A stretch of DNA of 64,000 nucleotides from Prauserella shujinwangii. GTDB taxonomy: Bacteria > Actinomycetota > Actinomycetes > Mycobacteriales > Pseudonocardiaceae. Shown in pieces: positions 34,467-43,133 of this stretch; the first letter of the stretch is position 1; every line of letters begins with the position of its first letter. The notes under the pieces are model-generated. The model searched no databases. It had not been told where the DNA came from and saw only the letters and a list, made by a program, of their open reading frames with translations. Location of the stretch: the NCBI RefSeq assembly GCF_003001955.1, contig NZ_PVNH01000001.1, positions 646,830-710,829 on the forward strand, read 5' to 3'. A program made the translations under genes and the position numbers.

Positions 34467-35504
34467 CTACTGGGAGCCGCGGGCGGTGCGAAGTGGCGCG
34501 CCGATGGCGTGCAGATGGCGCAGGACCTCGGCGTAGGAGCCGAGGGCGCTGGTCTGGCTGTAGGGCAGTCCCCGTTGGCGGCAGAACTCGCGGACGACGG
34601 GTGCCGCGTGGCGGAGGTTCGCCCGGGGCATGCCGGGGAACAGGTGGTGCTCGATCTGGTAGTTCAGGCCACCGAGTGCGAAGTCGGTGATGAGCCCGCC
34701 ACGCACGTTCCGTGCGGTGAGCACCTGCTTGTGCAGGTGGTCCAGCTTCTCCCCCGCGGTGAGGGTCGGCATGCCCTTGTGGTTGGGCGCGAACGAGCAG
34801 CCCAGGTAGATGCCGAAGAGTCCCTGGTGGACGACGAGGAACACGATCGCCTGCCACGGCGACAGGACGAGGAACACGGCCGCGAGGTAACCGGCGATGT
34901 GCGCGGCCAGCAGTGTGGCTTCCAGCGTGGTCGCCTTCACCTCGCGCCGCAGCACCGCCTGGACGCTGGACACGTGCAGGCTGAGCCCTTCCAGCAGCAG
35001 GAGCGGGAAGAACAGGAACGCCTGGTACTTCGCCATCCAGCGGAGTACGCCCCGCTTGGTGGCGGCCTGCCCTCGGGTGAAGGAGAGCAGCGGGATGTCG
35101 AGGTCCGGGTCGTCGTCCTCGTGGTTGGGATTGGCGTGGTGCCGGTTGTGCTTGCGGACCCACCAGTCGAAGCTGAGTCCCACGAGGGCGCCGTGCAGGT
35201 AGCCGACGGCCTGGTTGGCCCGCCGGCCGCGGAAGATCTGCTTGTGTCCCGCGTCGTGGCCGATGAAGGCGAGCTGGGTGAACACGACGGCGAGGAAGGC
35301 CGCGGTCAGCAGCTGCCACCAGGACGAACCCAGCACGGCGAAGGCGGTCCAGCCGACCGCCAGCAGCACGGCGTTGACCGTGAACCGGACCGCGTAACGG
35401 GACGGGTGCCGGTCGAGCAGCCCACGCTGCCTGATCCGGCGGGTGAGTTCGGTGAAATCGCTACCGGATCTGGCCGGTGCGGCAGCGGGGTTGGTCGGGG
35501 TCAT
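34467..35504 (-). CDS. Fatty acid (acyl-lipid) desaturase
   Basis: The 345-residue membrane di-iron desaturase has the three histidine boxes HDAGH, HNRHH and QIEHH. The last has the Q typical of front-end and related acyl-lipid desaturases. Four or more hydrophobic segments include LTAAFLAVVFTQLAFIG and FLVLSPWQAIVFLVV. It introduces a double bond into membrane acyl chains using ferredoxin and O2. ATG 35504 is taken; a GTG nine bases upstream is possible. It lies 96 bases downstream of a cold-shock protein gene on the same strand, suggesting joint cold induction. Confidence 0.93.
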   Translation of the reverse strand: MTPTNPAAAPARSGSDFTELTRRIRQRGLLDRHPSRYAVRFTVNAVLLAVGWTAFAVLGSSWWQLLTAAFLAVVFTQLAFIGHDAGHKQIFRGRRANQAVGYLHGALVGLSFDWWVRKHNRHHANPNHEDDDPDLDIPLLSFTRGQAATKRGVLRWMAKYQAFLFFPLLLLEGLSLHVSSVQAVLRREVKATTLEATLLAAHIAGYLAAVFLVLSPWQAIVFLVVHQGLFGIYLGCSFAPNHKGMPTLTAGEKLDHLHKQVLTARNVRGGLITDFALGGLNYQIEHHLFPGMPRANLRHAAPVVREFCRQRGLPYSQTSALGSYAEVLRHLHAIGAPLRTARGSQ

Positions 35505-35600
35505 GACCACCACGGTTTCTGTTCGTGCGGTCGGCCGGGGCCGTCCCGCGAATGGCGGTGCTCATCGTCCGGTGACGACGAGCACCGCGTGCCGGGTCGC

Positions 35601-35804
35601 TCAGAGTGCCCGAACGCCGGTGGCCTGCGGGCCCTTGGCGCCCTGGCCGACCGCGTAGCTCACTCGCTGGCCCTCGTCGAGGGTGCGGAAGCCGTTGCCG
35701 TCGATCTCCGAGTAGTGAACGAAGACGTCGGGGCCTCCGTCAGCCTGTGCGATGAAGCCGAAGCCCTTCTCGCCGTTGAACCACTTGACGGTTCCTTCAG
35801 CCAT
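35601..35804 (-). CDS. Cold-shock protein (CspA family)
   Basis: The 67-residue single-domain CSP contains RNP1 KGFGFI and RNP2 VFVHYSEI, plus [15 protein letters not shown] and [11 protein letters not shown]. It binds single-stranded RNA/DNA and melts structure at low temperature. GGAAGGA precedes ATG 35804. The upstream stretch to 36091 (about 290 bases) shows no gene and may include a long 5' leader, common for cspA. The desaturase gene follows on the same strand. Confidence 0.97.
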   Translation of the reverse strand: MAEGTVKWFNGEKGFGFIAQADGGPDVFVHYSEIDGNGFRTLDEGQRVSYAVGQGAKGPQATGVRAL

Positions 35805-36091
35805 GTCGTGTCCTTCCAGCATCTGGTTTGACCGGAGCGCGCATCGTGCGCGACTCCGGGTCGCACGCGAGAACGGCCCTGCTGTGGCCACTGGTCAGAC
35901 AACAACACGCCCGCATCGAGATTCCGCGGAGCGTGAGAACGCACCGAAAACTTGCGACGTGCCCATCCTAACGCGCGGGCCGGGCATCAGGTTCCCCGGG
36001 CCGCCGGTTCTCGGGACTCTGAGCCGTCCCGGACCCGCGGCGAGGAGAAGCCCGCCGCCGGTACCTGCCCTCCACGTCGTCCCGGGACCGG

Positions 36092-36669
36092 TCAGGTGGC
36101 CGGGTCCGCGCGGTGCCGGTGGAAGACGGTGATCGGCAGCCCCTCGCCGACAGTCCTCGTCCCGGCGAGCCGCCACCTGGTCCTGCCGGGCGCCGGTCCG
36201 AACAGCCGTCGCCCGGTGCCCAGGACGACCGGCAGGGTCAGCAGGCGGATCTCGCCCACGAGATCGCCCGCGAGGAGGGCTCGCACCAGCTGGATGCTGC
36301 CCGGCACCTGGATTTCGCCCGCCAGCGCGTCGCGCAGTCCCGCCACCTCCGTGACCAGGTCACCCGTGACCACGTGGGTGTTGTTCCACGCGGGGTCGGT
36401 CAGGGTGGCGGACACCACGTACTTGGGCATGGAATTGTACTTGTCGGCCAGCGGCCCGTCGCGGTCCGGCCAGGCCCCGGCGAACAGGTCGTAGGTCCTG
36501 CGGCCGAGCAGCAGAGCCTCGGCGGCGAGTGCCTCGTCCAGTGTGAATCGCTCGCCGTCCGCGCCGCGGTTGAAGGCGAGGCTCCAGTCGCGATGCTCGA
36601 AGTGCTCTCCCGCGGGTGCCTGCGCCACCCCGTCGAGCGAGACGAACTCGTGACGACGACTCGTCCCAC
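36092..36669 (-). pseudogene. DHFR-family (RibD C-terminal-like) gene with N-terminal frameshift
   Basis: The main frame (36092-36628, 178 residues) has LLGRRTYDLFAGAWPDRDGPLADKYN, KYVVSATLTDPAWNNT and LVRALLAGDLVGEIRLLTLPVVLGTGRRLF, typical of the DHFR-like RibD_C family. The true start, GTG 36669 with an AGGAGG site, reads MGRVVVT and then goes out of frame. Restoring one base after ACG would give T-EFVSLDGVAQAP, joining the two frames. The paralogue at 36763 starts MGRIISNFFIALDGV, confirming the missing N-terminus. Either a real one-base deletion or a sequence error. An internal GTG restart would lack the first strand. Confidence 0.7.
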
Positions 36670-36762
36670 GGTGCCTCCTGGTTCGTCGTGGTGCGGGACC
36701 GGTGTGCCTGCCCGTGTTCGGCCCGCCGGCCCCGCACCGTGGGTGACCGGTCGCGGTGCCGG

Positions 36763-37296
36763 TCAGGACACGGGCCGGTAGGCGAGGTTCAGCACGCCGG
36801 TCGACAGCGTCGTGCAGTCGGCGAGTTCGAGCTTGTGCGTGGCGTTGCCCTCGAAGAGTTTCTGGCCCTCACCGGCGGCGATGGGATGGAGCAGGAGCCG
36901 GAGTTCGTCGAGGAGCCCGTGGGCGAGCAGCCAGCGCGCGGTGGTGGCGCTGCCGGACATCGCGATGTCGCCGTCGACGCCGTCCTTCACGGCGCGGACG
37001 GCCTCCGGGTCGCCGGGGACGACGGTGGTGTTGTTCCAGGCCGGGTCCCGCAGGGAGGACGACACGACGTACTTGGGGATGGTGTTGAAGTAGTCGGCGA
37101 TCTCGTCGGTGCTCGCGGTCCAGTGCGCGGACCACTCCTCGTAGAGCTTGCGGCCCATCAGGAACGCCTTGTTGGTCTGCATGCCGGAGCCGATGATCGC
37201 GCCCATCTCGTCGTTGAAGTACGGCATGTGCCAGGTCTCCGGCTTCTCGACGACGCCGTCGAGCGCGATGAAGAAGTTGCTGATGATGCGGCCCAT
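36763..37296 (-). CDS. Dihydrofolate reductase-family protein
   Basis: The 177-residue protein begins MGRIISNFFIALDGVVEKP and shows LMGRKLYEEWSAHW, PKYVVSSSLRDPAWNNTTVV, ARWLLAHGLLDELRLLLHPIAAGEGQKLF. It is the intact paralogue of the frameshifted gene downstream on the same strand. The family binds NADPH but usually lacks folate-specific residues; function is undefined. A GAGAGAGG-type site precedes the ATG. Confidence 0.85.
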   Translation of the reverse strand: MGRIISNFFIALDGVVEKPETWHMPYFNDEMGAIIGSGMQTNKAFLMGRKLYEEWSAHWTASTDEIADYFNTIPKYVVSSSLRDPAWNNTTVVPGDPEAVRAVKDGVDGDIAMSGSATTARWLLAHGLLDELRLLLHPIAAGEGQKLFEGNATHKLELADCTTLSTGVLNLAYRPVS

Positions 37297-37462
37297 GGTG
37301 CTGGTTCCTCTCTCTTGGCAGGGGAATGCTAGGTACCGCGGCGCCCCGCGGGCCTGTGCCGGTCGTCACCGATCCCGCCCATGACTTCTGGCACCCCAGG
37401 TGAGTGGCGTGCCGGGAGGAACGCCGCGGACGGACGCGGGGCGCGGTGCCGTGGTGGCCGGA

Positions 37463-38122
37463 TCACCGCGACAGCACGCCGAGCTCCAGGGCGCGCAGGA
37501 CCGCGCGGGTGCGGTCCCGCACCCCCAGCTTGAGGAGGATGCTCGACATGTGGTTCTTCACGGTGCCCTCGGCGAGGTGGAGCCCGTGCGCGATCTCTCG
37601 GTTGGACCAGCCCGCGGCGGCGAGCCGGAGCACGTCGAGCTCCCTTGGGCTGAGTGGTTCCGGCCGTTCGGCGGCCTCGACCGTGTCCCGCCGCTCGACC
37701 ATGGCGCGCAGCAGCCGGTCGGTGAGTGCGGGCTGGAGCAACGTGCCGCCACTGGCCAGGCACCGCACTCCGCTCACCAGCTGTTCGAGCGTGACGTCCT
37801 TGAGCAGGTAACCGCGTGCCCCGGCCCGGAGCGCGCGGAGCACCAGCTCCTCGTCGTCGAACGTGGTGAGCACCAGCACCGGGACGTCGACGCCGCGCTC
37901 GCGCATCGCCTCCAACGTGGAGATGCCGTCCCGCCGGGGCATGCGGAGGTCGAGCAGGAGAACGTCCACGTCGTGCTCCGCCAGCAGCCGCAGGGCCTCG
38001 TCCCCGTCGGCGGCTTCCGCGACCACGTCGACCTCGCGGGTCAGTGCCAGCAGACCGCGGATTCCCTGCCGCACCAACGTCTGGTCGTCGACGAGGAGCA
38101 CGCGGGCCGGTTCGCCGGTCAC
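37463..38122 (-). CDS. NarL/FixJ-type response regulator
   Basis: The 219-residue regulator has a receiver domain with VLLVDDQTLVRQG, a phospho-Asp in LLLDLRMPRRDG and the Lys in GYLLKDV. A LuxR-type helix-turn-helix follows (LSPRELDVLRLAAAGWSNREIAHGL...TVKNHMSSIL). The GTG/ATG region overlaps the kinase stop by 4 bases (ATGA), so the pair is translationally coupled. Targets are unknown. No transporter lies directly beside it; the upstream gene is a xylanase in the same direction. Confidence 0.93.
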   Translation of the reverse strand: MTGEPARVLLVDDQTLVRQGIRGLLALTREVDVVAEAADGDEALRLLAEHDVDVLLLDLRMPRRDGISTLEAMRERGVDVPVLVLTTFDDEELVLRALRAGARGYLLKDVTLEQLVSGVRCLASGGTLLQPALTDRLLRAMVERRDTVEAAERPEPLSPRELDVLRLAAAGWSNREIAHGLHLAEGTVKNHMSSILLKLGVRDRTRAVLRALELGVLSR

Positions 38123-39276
38123 GCCGGCTGTCCCGAGGGGGTGCGCACCGGCAGGCGCCCGACGGTGGTGAAGCCCGCCCCCGGGGCGGAGCGGAGTTCC
38201 AGGGTGCCGCCGAGCGCCTCGAACCGCTCGCGCATCCCGGTCAGCCCGTTGCCCGGGGTGATGGCGCTCGCGCCGCGGCCGTCGTCGCGGGTCTCGACCC
38301 GGATCCCGTCGTCGTCGGCGCGAACCAGCACGTGCAGGTGACCGGCCGCGGCGTGGCGCAGGGTGTTGGTGATGACCTCCTGGACACAGCGCAGCACGAC
38401 GTGCGCGTGCTCGCCCTCGACCCGGGCAGCCGCGCCGACCTCCACGGTCACGTCCAGGCCCGGCACCTCGTCGGCCAGCGACCGGAGCATCCGTTCGAGC
38501 GGGAACCGGCTCTCCCGCAGCTGACCCACGGTGGCGCGGACATCGGTGAGGAGGTCCTTGGCGACGGAGCGTGCCCGGGCCACCTGCTCACGGCCGTCCC
38601 CGGTGACCAGGTGGGAGGCGACCTCCAGCTCCAGGGCCAGCGCGGTGAGCTTGTGGCCCACCACGTCGTGGAGGTCGCGGGAGATGCGCAGCCGCTCGGC
38701 GTCGCGGCTGGTGGCCTCCAGCAGGGCGGCGGCCGTGTGCAGCTCCGCGTGGGCGACCGCGACCTCGCGGTGTGCCTCGGCCTCCCGTCGCGCCGACTGG
38801 ACGACGAGCGCGGCGAAACCCTGGAAGGTGCCGTAGGCGACGGCCGACATGATGACGTCGGACGCCGGCCACCCGCCGGCCAGGACGCCGGTGACCACGG
38901 CGAGGGTCTGGAGGGCGATCACGCCGGCGACCGCGCGGGGGCGCCACCGGGACGCGGTGGCCGCGGCGCTCACCACCAGCAGGATCGCGGTCCAGCCCTG
39001 GTCCGGGTACAGCAGGAACACGGTGATGCCCAGCACCACCAGCGCGGTCAGCAGCGCATCGTCGCCGATCCGGGGTGGCCGGGGCAGGTAGCCGTCGATG
39101 GCGAGCAGGACGAGGAGGTAGAGCAGGTAGGCCGTCCACCACCAGGCCACCGCCGACGGTCCCGCGTAGGTCGAGATCGTCAACTCGAGCAGCATGGCGA
39201 CACCGGCGCCGAGTGCGCAGCCCAGCCCGGCGAGCGCGCTCCGCCGCCGGGCGTCCCCGCACAGCCGCCACCTCAT
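38119..39276 (-). CDS. Sensor histidine kinase (HisKA_3, DesK-like)
   Basis: The 385-residue kinase has about five to six hydrophobic N-terminal segments (residues 10-160). A linker coiled coil is followed by the dimerisation motif RISRDLHDVVGHKLTALALELE, whose first His is phosphorylated. A HATPase domain ends it, with NTLRHAAAGHLHV, DDGRGASAI and GNGLTGMRERFEALGG. The lack of an extracellular sensory domain suggests sensing within the membrane. It partners the response regulator just downstream. Confidence 0.93.
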   Translation of the reverse strand: MRWRLCGDARRRSALAGLGCALGAGVAMLLELTISTYAGPSAVAWWWTAYLLYLLVLLAIDGYLPRPPRIGDDALLTALVVLGITVFLLYPDQGWTAILLVVSAAATASRWRPRAVAGVIALQTLAVVTGVLAGGWPASDVIMSAVAYGTFQGFAALVVQSARREAEAHREVAVAHAELHTAAALLEATSRDAERLRISRDLHDVVGHKLTALALELEVASHLVTGDGREQVARARSVAKDLLTDVRATVGQLRESRFPLERMLRSLADEVPGLDVTVEVGAAARVEGEHAHVVLRCVQEVITNTLRHAAAGHLHVLVRADDDGIRVETRDDGRGASAITPGNGLTGMRERFEALGGTLELRSAPGAGFTTVGRLPVRTPSGQPA

Positions 39277-39442
39277 GGACGAATCCTAGATCGTGGCCGC
39301 TCGCCGGGCCGGTGCCGGAAGTCATGTCCGCGCCGGCCCGGCTGGCGGCGCCGTCTGGCGCCGGCCGCCCCTGGGTTCCCGGTCCACCTCGGTGCTGGGG
39401 CGCCCGGGTGCATCTCCGGTGGCTCCGCACGGCGCCGCACGG

Positions 39443-39490
39443 TGTCCCGGCTCGCCGCCGACTCGGGGCGGTCGGCGGCGAACCGGGACA
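39443..39490. terminator. Strong hairpin terminator downstream of the xylanase gene
   Basis: TGTCCCGG-C-TCGCCGCCGAC (39443-39462) pairs with GTCGGCGGCGA-A-CCGGGACA (39471-39490). That is 19 base pairs with one mismatch and an 8-base loop. It lies about 95 bases past the xylanase stop on the minus strand, in the 309-base gap before the kinase gene. No other gene is seen in that gap. Confidence 0.6.
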
Positions 39491-39585
39491 GGTGGCCCCG
39501 GCAGGCCGTTCCGGGTGACGGGAGCACCCGGGTGCGGGTCAGGTGACGGCCGGTGCCGGGACCACCCGCCGGGGAGGCGGGGACG

Positions 39586-40269
39586 TCATCCGCTCACGGT
39601 GATGTTCGAGTTCCCGCTGCTCTGATATCCCTCGGTGGCGAGGATCATGTAGTAGCTGAAATTGCCCAGATTCATTCCGGCGCGGGCCCAGGCGTCGAAA
39701 TGGTTTCCGGTCGTGATGGTTCCACCGGTTTTCTTCGACTGCCGGACGCTCCAGAACTGCGGGAATGTCTTCGTCCCTTCCACGGAAGGGGCGTTGTAGC
39801 GCATTGTCTGGTAGATGTCGTACGTGCCGCCGTCACTGTAGACGGTGCCGCGGTGCGTTCCCGTGGGCCGGTAGGTGCCCCAGTTGTCGACGATGTAGTA
39901 CTCCACGAGCGGGTTGGACGTCCAACCGTAGAGGCACAGGTAGCCGTTGCCGGACGGGTTGAAGCTGCCCGAGTAGCGCACGGTCCGGCGACCGCCGTTG
40001 CTCCAGCCCTTGCCGCACACGAAGTTCCCGGTGTTGCGCCACGAGGTGCTGTAGTTGCCGCCGGACCCCAGGGTCATGGAGACCGTCCCGTTGGCATCGG
40101 TCCAGAACGAGTAGTAGAAACCGCTGTGGTTGCCGGTCTGGTTGTTGGTGATGGTCTGGGCGTGTGCGGTGCCAGGCAACATCACCGCGGCGGAGGTAGC
40201 CAGCGCTAGTGAGCCGGCACCGCCGATGAACGTCCTGCGACTGATCGGGTGGCGCGGGGCGTTGTCCAT
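39586..40269 (-). CDS. Secreted GH11 endo-1,4-beta-xylanase
   Basis: The 227-residue protein has a Tat signal ([19 protein letters not shown]...AHA, cleavage near residue 37). A single GH11 jelly-roll follows. The nucleophile Glu is about 123 in [11 protein letters not shown] and the acid/base Glu about 213 in [34 protein letters not shown] is the family core. There is no carbohydrate-binding module. It hydrolyses xylan outside the cell. The long upstream region holds palindromes that may mediate substrate control. ATG 40269 begins the Tat n-region; a longer frame upstream is not supported. Confidence 0.95.
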   Translation of the reverse strand: MDNAPRHPISRRTFIGGAGSLALATSAAVMLPGTAHAQTITNNQTGNHSGFYYSFWTDANGTVSMTLGSGGNYSTSWRNTGNFVCGKGWSNGGRRTVRYSGSFNPSGNGYLCLYGWTSNPLVEYYIVDNWGTYRPTGTHRGTVYSDGGTYDIYQTMRYNAPSVEGTKTFPQFWSVRQSKKTGGTITTGNHFDAWARAGMNLGNFSYYMILATEGYQSSGNSNITVSG

Positions 40270-40511
40270 GGTCGTGCTTCCTCCTCGTCGAGGCCGCTTG
40301 GGCACGGGCAGCGTGATACGTCCGGTGAGCGGTCGGCGGACAGGGTGGCTGCCGCCTCGCGCCACCGTCGTACAACGCGGTGGGGGTTGGCCGGTCGTCG
40401 CGCGTCGGCGACCGGAAAGCCGGATCGTCGTGAATGATCCGGATCGGCGGTCGAGGGCTGCCGATGGCGAAAAGTATGGAATCGGCCACGCAGCGCTGTC
40501 AACGAGTTTCG

Positions 40512-40527
40512 GAAACGTTTCGGAATG
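40512..40527. promoter_or_regulatory. GAAACGTTTC palindrome upstream of the xylanase gene
   Basis: A perfect 10-bp palindrome GAAACGTTTC (40512-40521) overlaps CGTTTCGGAATG (40516-40527). Read on the minus strand, the latter is CATTCCGAAACG. The same 12-mer occurs upstream of the GH12 cellulase gene at 53891, at a similar distance of about 250 bases from the start. LacI-type operators often have such CG-centred cores. Confidence 0.5.
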
Positions 40528-40651
40528 CTCGCCCGGGTGGCCGGTGGAAGGGGGAAAGGGTCGTGACTGGTCACCCGTCCGACCGATTGACCGAATTCCG
40601 GAGTCGTTTGCTGGAATCGCTATTTCATTGGTCAGCGCCGCGTTGTGGCGG

Positions 40652-40663
40652 CGAAAGTTTTCG
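40652..40663. promoter_or_regulatory. CGAAA-GT-TTTCG inverted repeat far upstream of the xylanase gene
   Basis: CGAAA and TTTCG arms flank GT. The element resembles the CGAAAnTTTCG-type sequence reported in front of streptomycete xylanase genes. It lies about 390 bases upstream of the start, so its relevance is uncertain. Confidence 0.3.
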
Positions 40664-40716
40664 AATGTTCTGCGGGGCATTCCGGGAGTCCGGGCGGACA
40701 AGTCCACAGTGGACGT

Positions 40717-40755
40717 CGTTCCGGGGCGGGCGAGCGGTGCGCCCGCCCCGGAACG
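40717..40755. terminator. Strong hairpin terminator of the arsenic-type operon
   Basis: CGTTCCGGGGCGGGCG (40717-40732) and its exact complement (40740-40755) form a 16-bp perfect stem with a 7-base loop. It lies about 97 bases past the stop of the last minus-strand gene of the ars-type operon. It also insulates the xylanase promoter region from readthrough. Confidence 0.7.
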
Positions 40756-40851
40756 GGGAACCGGTCAGCGCACCGGGCCACCGCACATCGCGATTCGGGA
40801 GGCCAGGTGGTGCGGGCGCACCCTGCCTGCCCGGCCTCCGCGCGTCCCGGG

Positions 40852-41916
40852 TCAGGCCACGAGCCTGCCCGCCTCCCGGACGTGCGCCGCCAGTGCGGCG
40901 ACGACGTACCGCGCGTCCCGGTGGACCCCGCGCAGCGTGTTGGACGAGAACGAGCGCTGGAACTCCAGTCCGGTGTACACCAGTCCGGGATGGGTGCCGG
41001 AGATCCCGCCCGCGTGCCAGGGGAGCCCGTCGGCGAGGGCGCCGAGCGGTTCCAGGTAGTTCAGGTGCGGCCGGTATCCGGTGGCGAACAGGACCGTGTC
41101 CACCTTCTCCCTGCCGCCGTCCGGCCAGACCACGTGCTCGCCGTCGAACGCGGTGAACAGAGGACGCCGGTCCAGCCTGCCGTCCGCGAACGCGGCGCGG
41201 TAGTCGCCGGTGTCGAGGACGAGCGTGCCCGCGCCGAGCCGCGCCAGCCACTCCGGAGGCAGGTCGTCGAAGCCGGTCCGGCGCAGCCAGTAGTGCAGGT
41301 CCCGGCCGTCCTGCCGCTGCGGGACGAACGCGATGGGCCGCCGGGTGGCGAGCGTGACCTGCGCGAGCCCGGCGAGCTCGTAGCCGATCTGGACGGCCGA
41401 GTTGCCCGCGCCGACCACCACGACGCGCTGCCCGGCGTACGGCCCGGGCTCGCGATAGCGGGCCGCGTGCGTCACCCGCCCGGTGAAGCCGTCCTGGCCG
41501 GGCAGGCGCGGCAGGCGGGGGTTGCCGAAGGAACCGCTGGCGGCCACCACGCCCCGGGTGGGCAGCGTCTCGCCCGCGGTGGTCCGGACCAGGAACCCGC
41601 CGTCCGGATCCGCGGTCACGGCGGTGACGCGGGTGCCGGTGCGGATCTCCACGTCGAGCCCCGCGGCGTACGCGCGCAGGTACGCGGCGACCTCGTCGCG
41701 GGTGGGATAGCGCTCGGGATCGCCGGGAAACGGGGCGTCCGGCGCGCCGCTGTAGCCGGCGGGGGAGAACAGCGTGAGGCTGTCGTAGTAGTGCGGCCAC
41801 GATCCGGCCGGCTCGGGCCCGGCTTCCAGGACGACCGGGGTGAGACCGTGCTCCCGGGCGGCGCGGGCCGCGGCGAGACCGGACTGGCCGCCGCCGATGA
41901 CGATGACCTCGTTCAT
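40852..41916 (-). CDS. ArsO-like flavin-dependent monooxygenase
   Basis: The 354-residue FAD/NADPH protein opens with VIVIGGGQSGLAAARAA and has a second Rossmann motif VVVVGAGNSAVQIGYELAG. LFATGYRPHLNYL is the FMO-type signature, and LTLFSPAGYSGAPDAPFPGDPERYPTRDEV follows ArsO proteins of arsenic operons. Its ATG overlaps the MFS stop (ATGA), so it is translated with the exporter. It is the last gene of a three-gene operon divergent from the ArsR-ArsN gene. The oxidised arsenical or other substrate is unknown. Confidence 0.82.
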   Translation of the reverse strand: MNEVIVIGGGQSGLAAARAAREHGLTPVVLEAGPEPAGSWPHYYDSLTLFSPAGYSGAPDAPFPGDPERYPTRDEVAAYLRAYAAGLDVEIRTGTRVTAVTADPDGGFLVRTTAGETLPTRGVVAASGSFGNPRLPRLPGQDGFTGRVTHAARYREPGPYAGQRVVVVGAGNSAVQIGYELAGLAQVTLATRRPIAFVPQRQDGRDLHYWLRRTGFDDLPPEWLARLGAGTLVLDTGDYRAAFADGRLDRRPLFTAFDGEHVVWPDGGREKVDTVLFATGYRPHLNYLEPLGALADGLPWHAGGISGTHPGLVYTGLEFQRSFSSNTLRGVHRDARYVVAALAAHVREAGRLVA

Positions 41917-43133
41917 GGTGTCCTCTCAGTGGGTGAGGTGGGGACGCTGGCGAGCCCGAGCACGGATCCAGCCAGTGCCAGGGCCGCGAGCAGAAGGAAC
42001 ATCGGGGAGTAGCCGCCGAGCGCGGCGGCCAGGCTCGCCCCGGCCCACGGCGCCAGGGCGACCGTGATGGTCAGCGGGGCGGACAGGACGCCGGTGAGCC
42101 GCCCGTAGTGGGCGGGGCCCCACCGGTCGGTGACGGCGGTGGCCTGCAGCAGCGTGAGGATGCCGCGGGCCACCCCGGCCACGACGGCCGCGGCGATCAG
42201 CGCCGCCACCGAGGTCAGCACGCCGAGCAGGGCCGTGGTGACCGCGACCGCCGCCAGCACCGTGACCGTCCGGGCCCGCACCCCGAACCGGCGGGCCAGC
42301 GGCGCGTAGCCGAGCCTGCCGAGGACCTGTCCGGCACCGCCGAGGCCGAGCGCCACCGCCGCCGTGCCGGTGCCGACCCCGCGCTCGCTGAGCAACGGCA
42401 CCAGGTTGACCACCACGGCGAAGGTGGCCAACGAGGTCAGCGCGAACGCCGCGACGAGCGCCGCGAACGGGCGGCTGCGCACCACCTGGTCCGGCGGCGG
42501 GCCGGGCCGGGCCTGCGCACGGGTGCCGGGCGGCGGCCACGGGCCGCGCAGCCCCCACGCGTGGCCGGTCACGGTGACCACGGCCAGCACCACGGCGAGC
42601 ACGACGTAGACGCCGCGCCAGTCCAGGTGTGCCGCGAGCACGGCGGTCAGCGGGGCGAACACCGTGCTGGCCAGCCCCGCGGCGAGGGTGAGCACGGTGA
42701 GGGCCCGGACCCGGCGCGGCCCGTACCAGCGGGTCAGCGCCGCGAACGCGGGCGGGTAGAGCACGGCGCCCATGGCGGCACCCGCCAGCAGCCACGCCGC
42801 GCAGAACCACACCGGATCCGGTGCGGTGGCGATCGCCAGCACGGCGGGCACCGCCAGCGCCGACCCCGCCGTCATCACCGCGTGCGGGCCACGCCGGTCG
42901 AGCACCCGGCCGACCGGGATGCCGACCAGCGCCGCCACGAGCTGCCCCGCGGAGAACGCCGCCATCAGCATCACCGGCGACCAGCCGGTCGCCGCGCTGA
43001 TCTCCGGGAGCAGCACCGGGAAGGCGTAGTACAGCACCCCCCAGCTGGTGATCTCGGTGACGCACAGGGTGGCGAGCACCCGCCGCAGCCCGGCCTCGCC
43101 CAGCGAGGTCCCCGCCGCCGCGGCCGGGACCAT
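41913..43133 (-). CDS. MFS exporter of the arsenic-type operon
   Basis: The 406-residue protein has twelve predicted membrane segments in two halves. Conserved loops include GRVLDRRGPHAVM after segment 2 and the second-half DRWGPAHYGRL loop. It lies between two flavoprotein genes with 1-base and 4-base overlaps, so all three form one translational unit. No Acr3 or ArsB pump is in the locus, so this carrier is the only candidate exporter. Its substrate, arsenical or organoarsenical, is inferred from the ArsR-ArsN neighbour. Confidence 0.85.
   Translation of the reverse strand: MVPAAAAGTSLGEAGLRRVLATLCVTEITSWGVLYYAFPVLLPEISAATGWSPVMLMAAFSAGQLVAALVGIPVGRVLDRRGPHAVMTAGSALAVPAVLAIATAPDPVWFCAAWLLAGAAMGAVLYPPAFAALTRWYGPRRVRALTVLTLAAGLASTVFAPLTAVLAAHLDWRGVYVVLAVVLAVVTVTGHAWGLRGPWPPPGTRAQARPGPPPDQVVRSRPFAALVAAFALTSLATFAVVVNLVPLLSERGVGTGTAAVALGLGGAGQVLGRLGYAPLARRFGVRARTVTVLAAVAVTTALLGVLTSVAALIAAAVVAGVARGILTLLQATAVTDRWGPAHYGRLTGVLSAPLTITVALAPWAGASLAAALGGYSPMFLLLAALALAGSVLGLASVPTSPTERTP

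Noticed and set aside
35805..36091. Possible structured leader (thermosensor) upstream of cspA
   Set aside because: Long cspA leaders are known, but I could not identify a specific conserved fold here.
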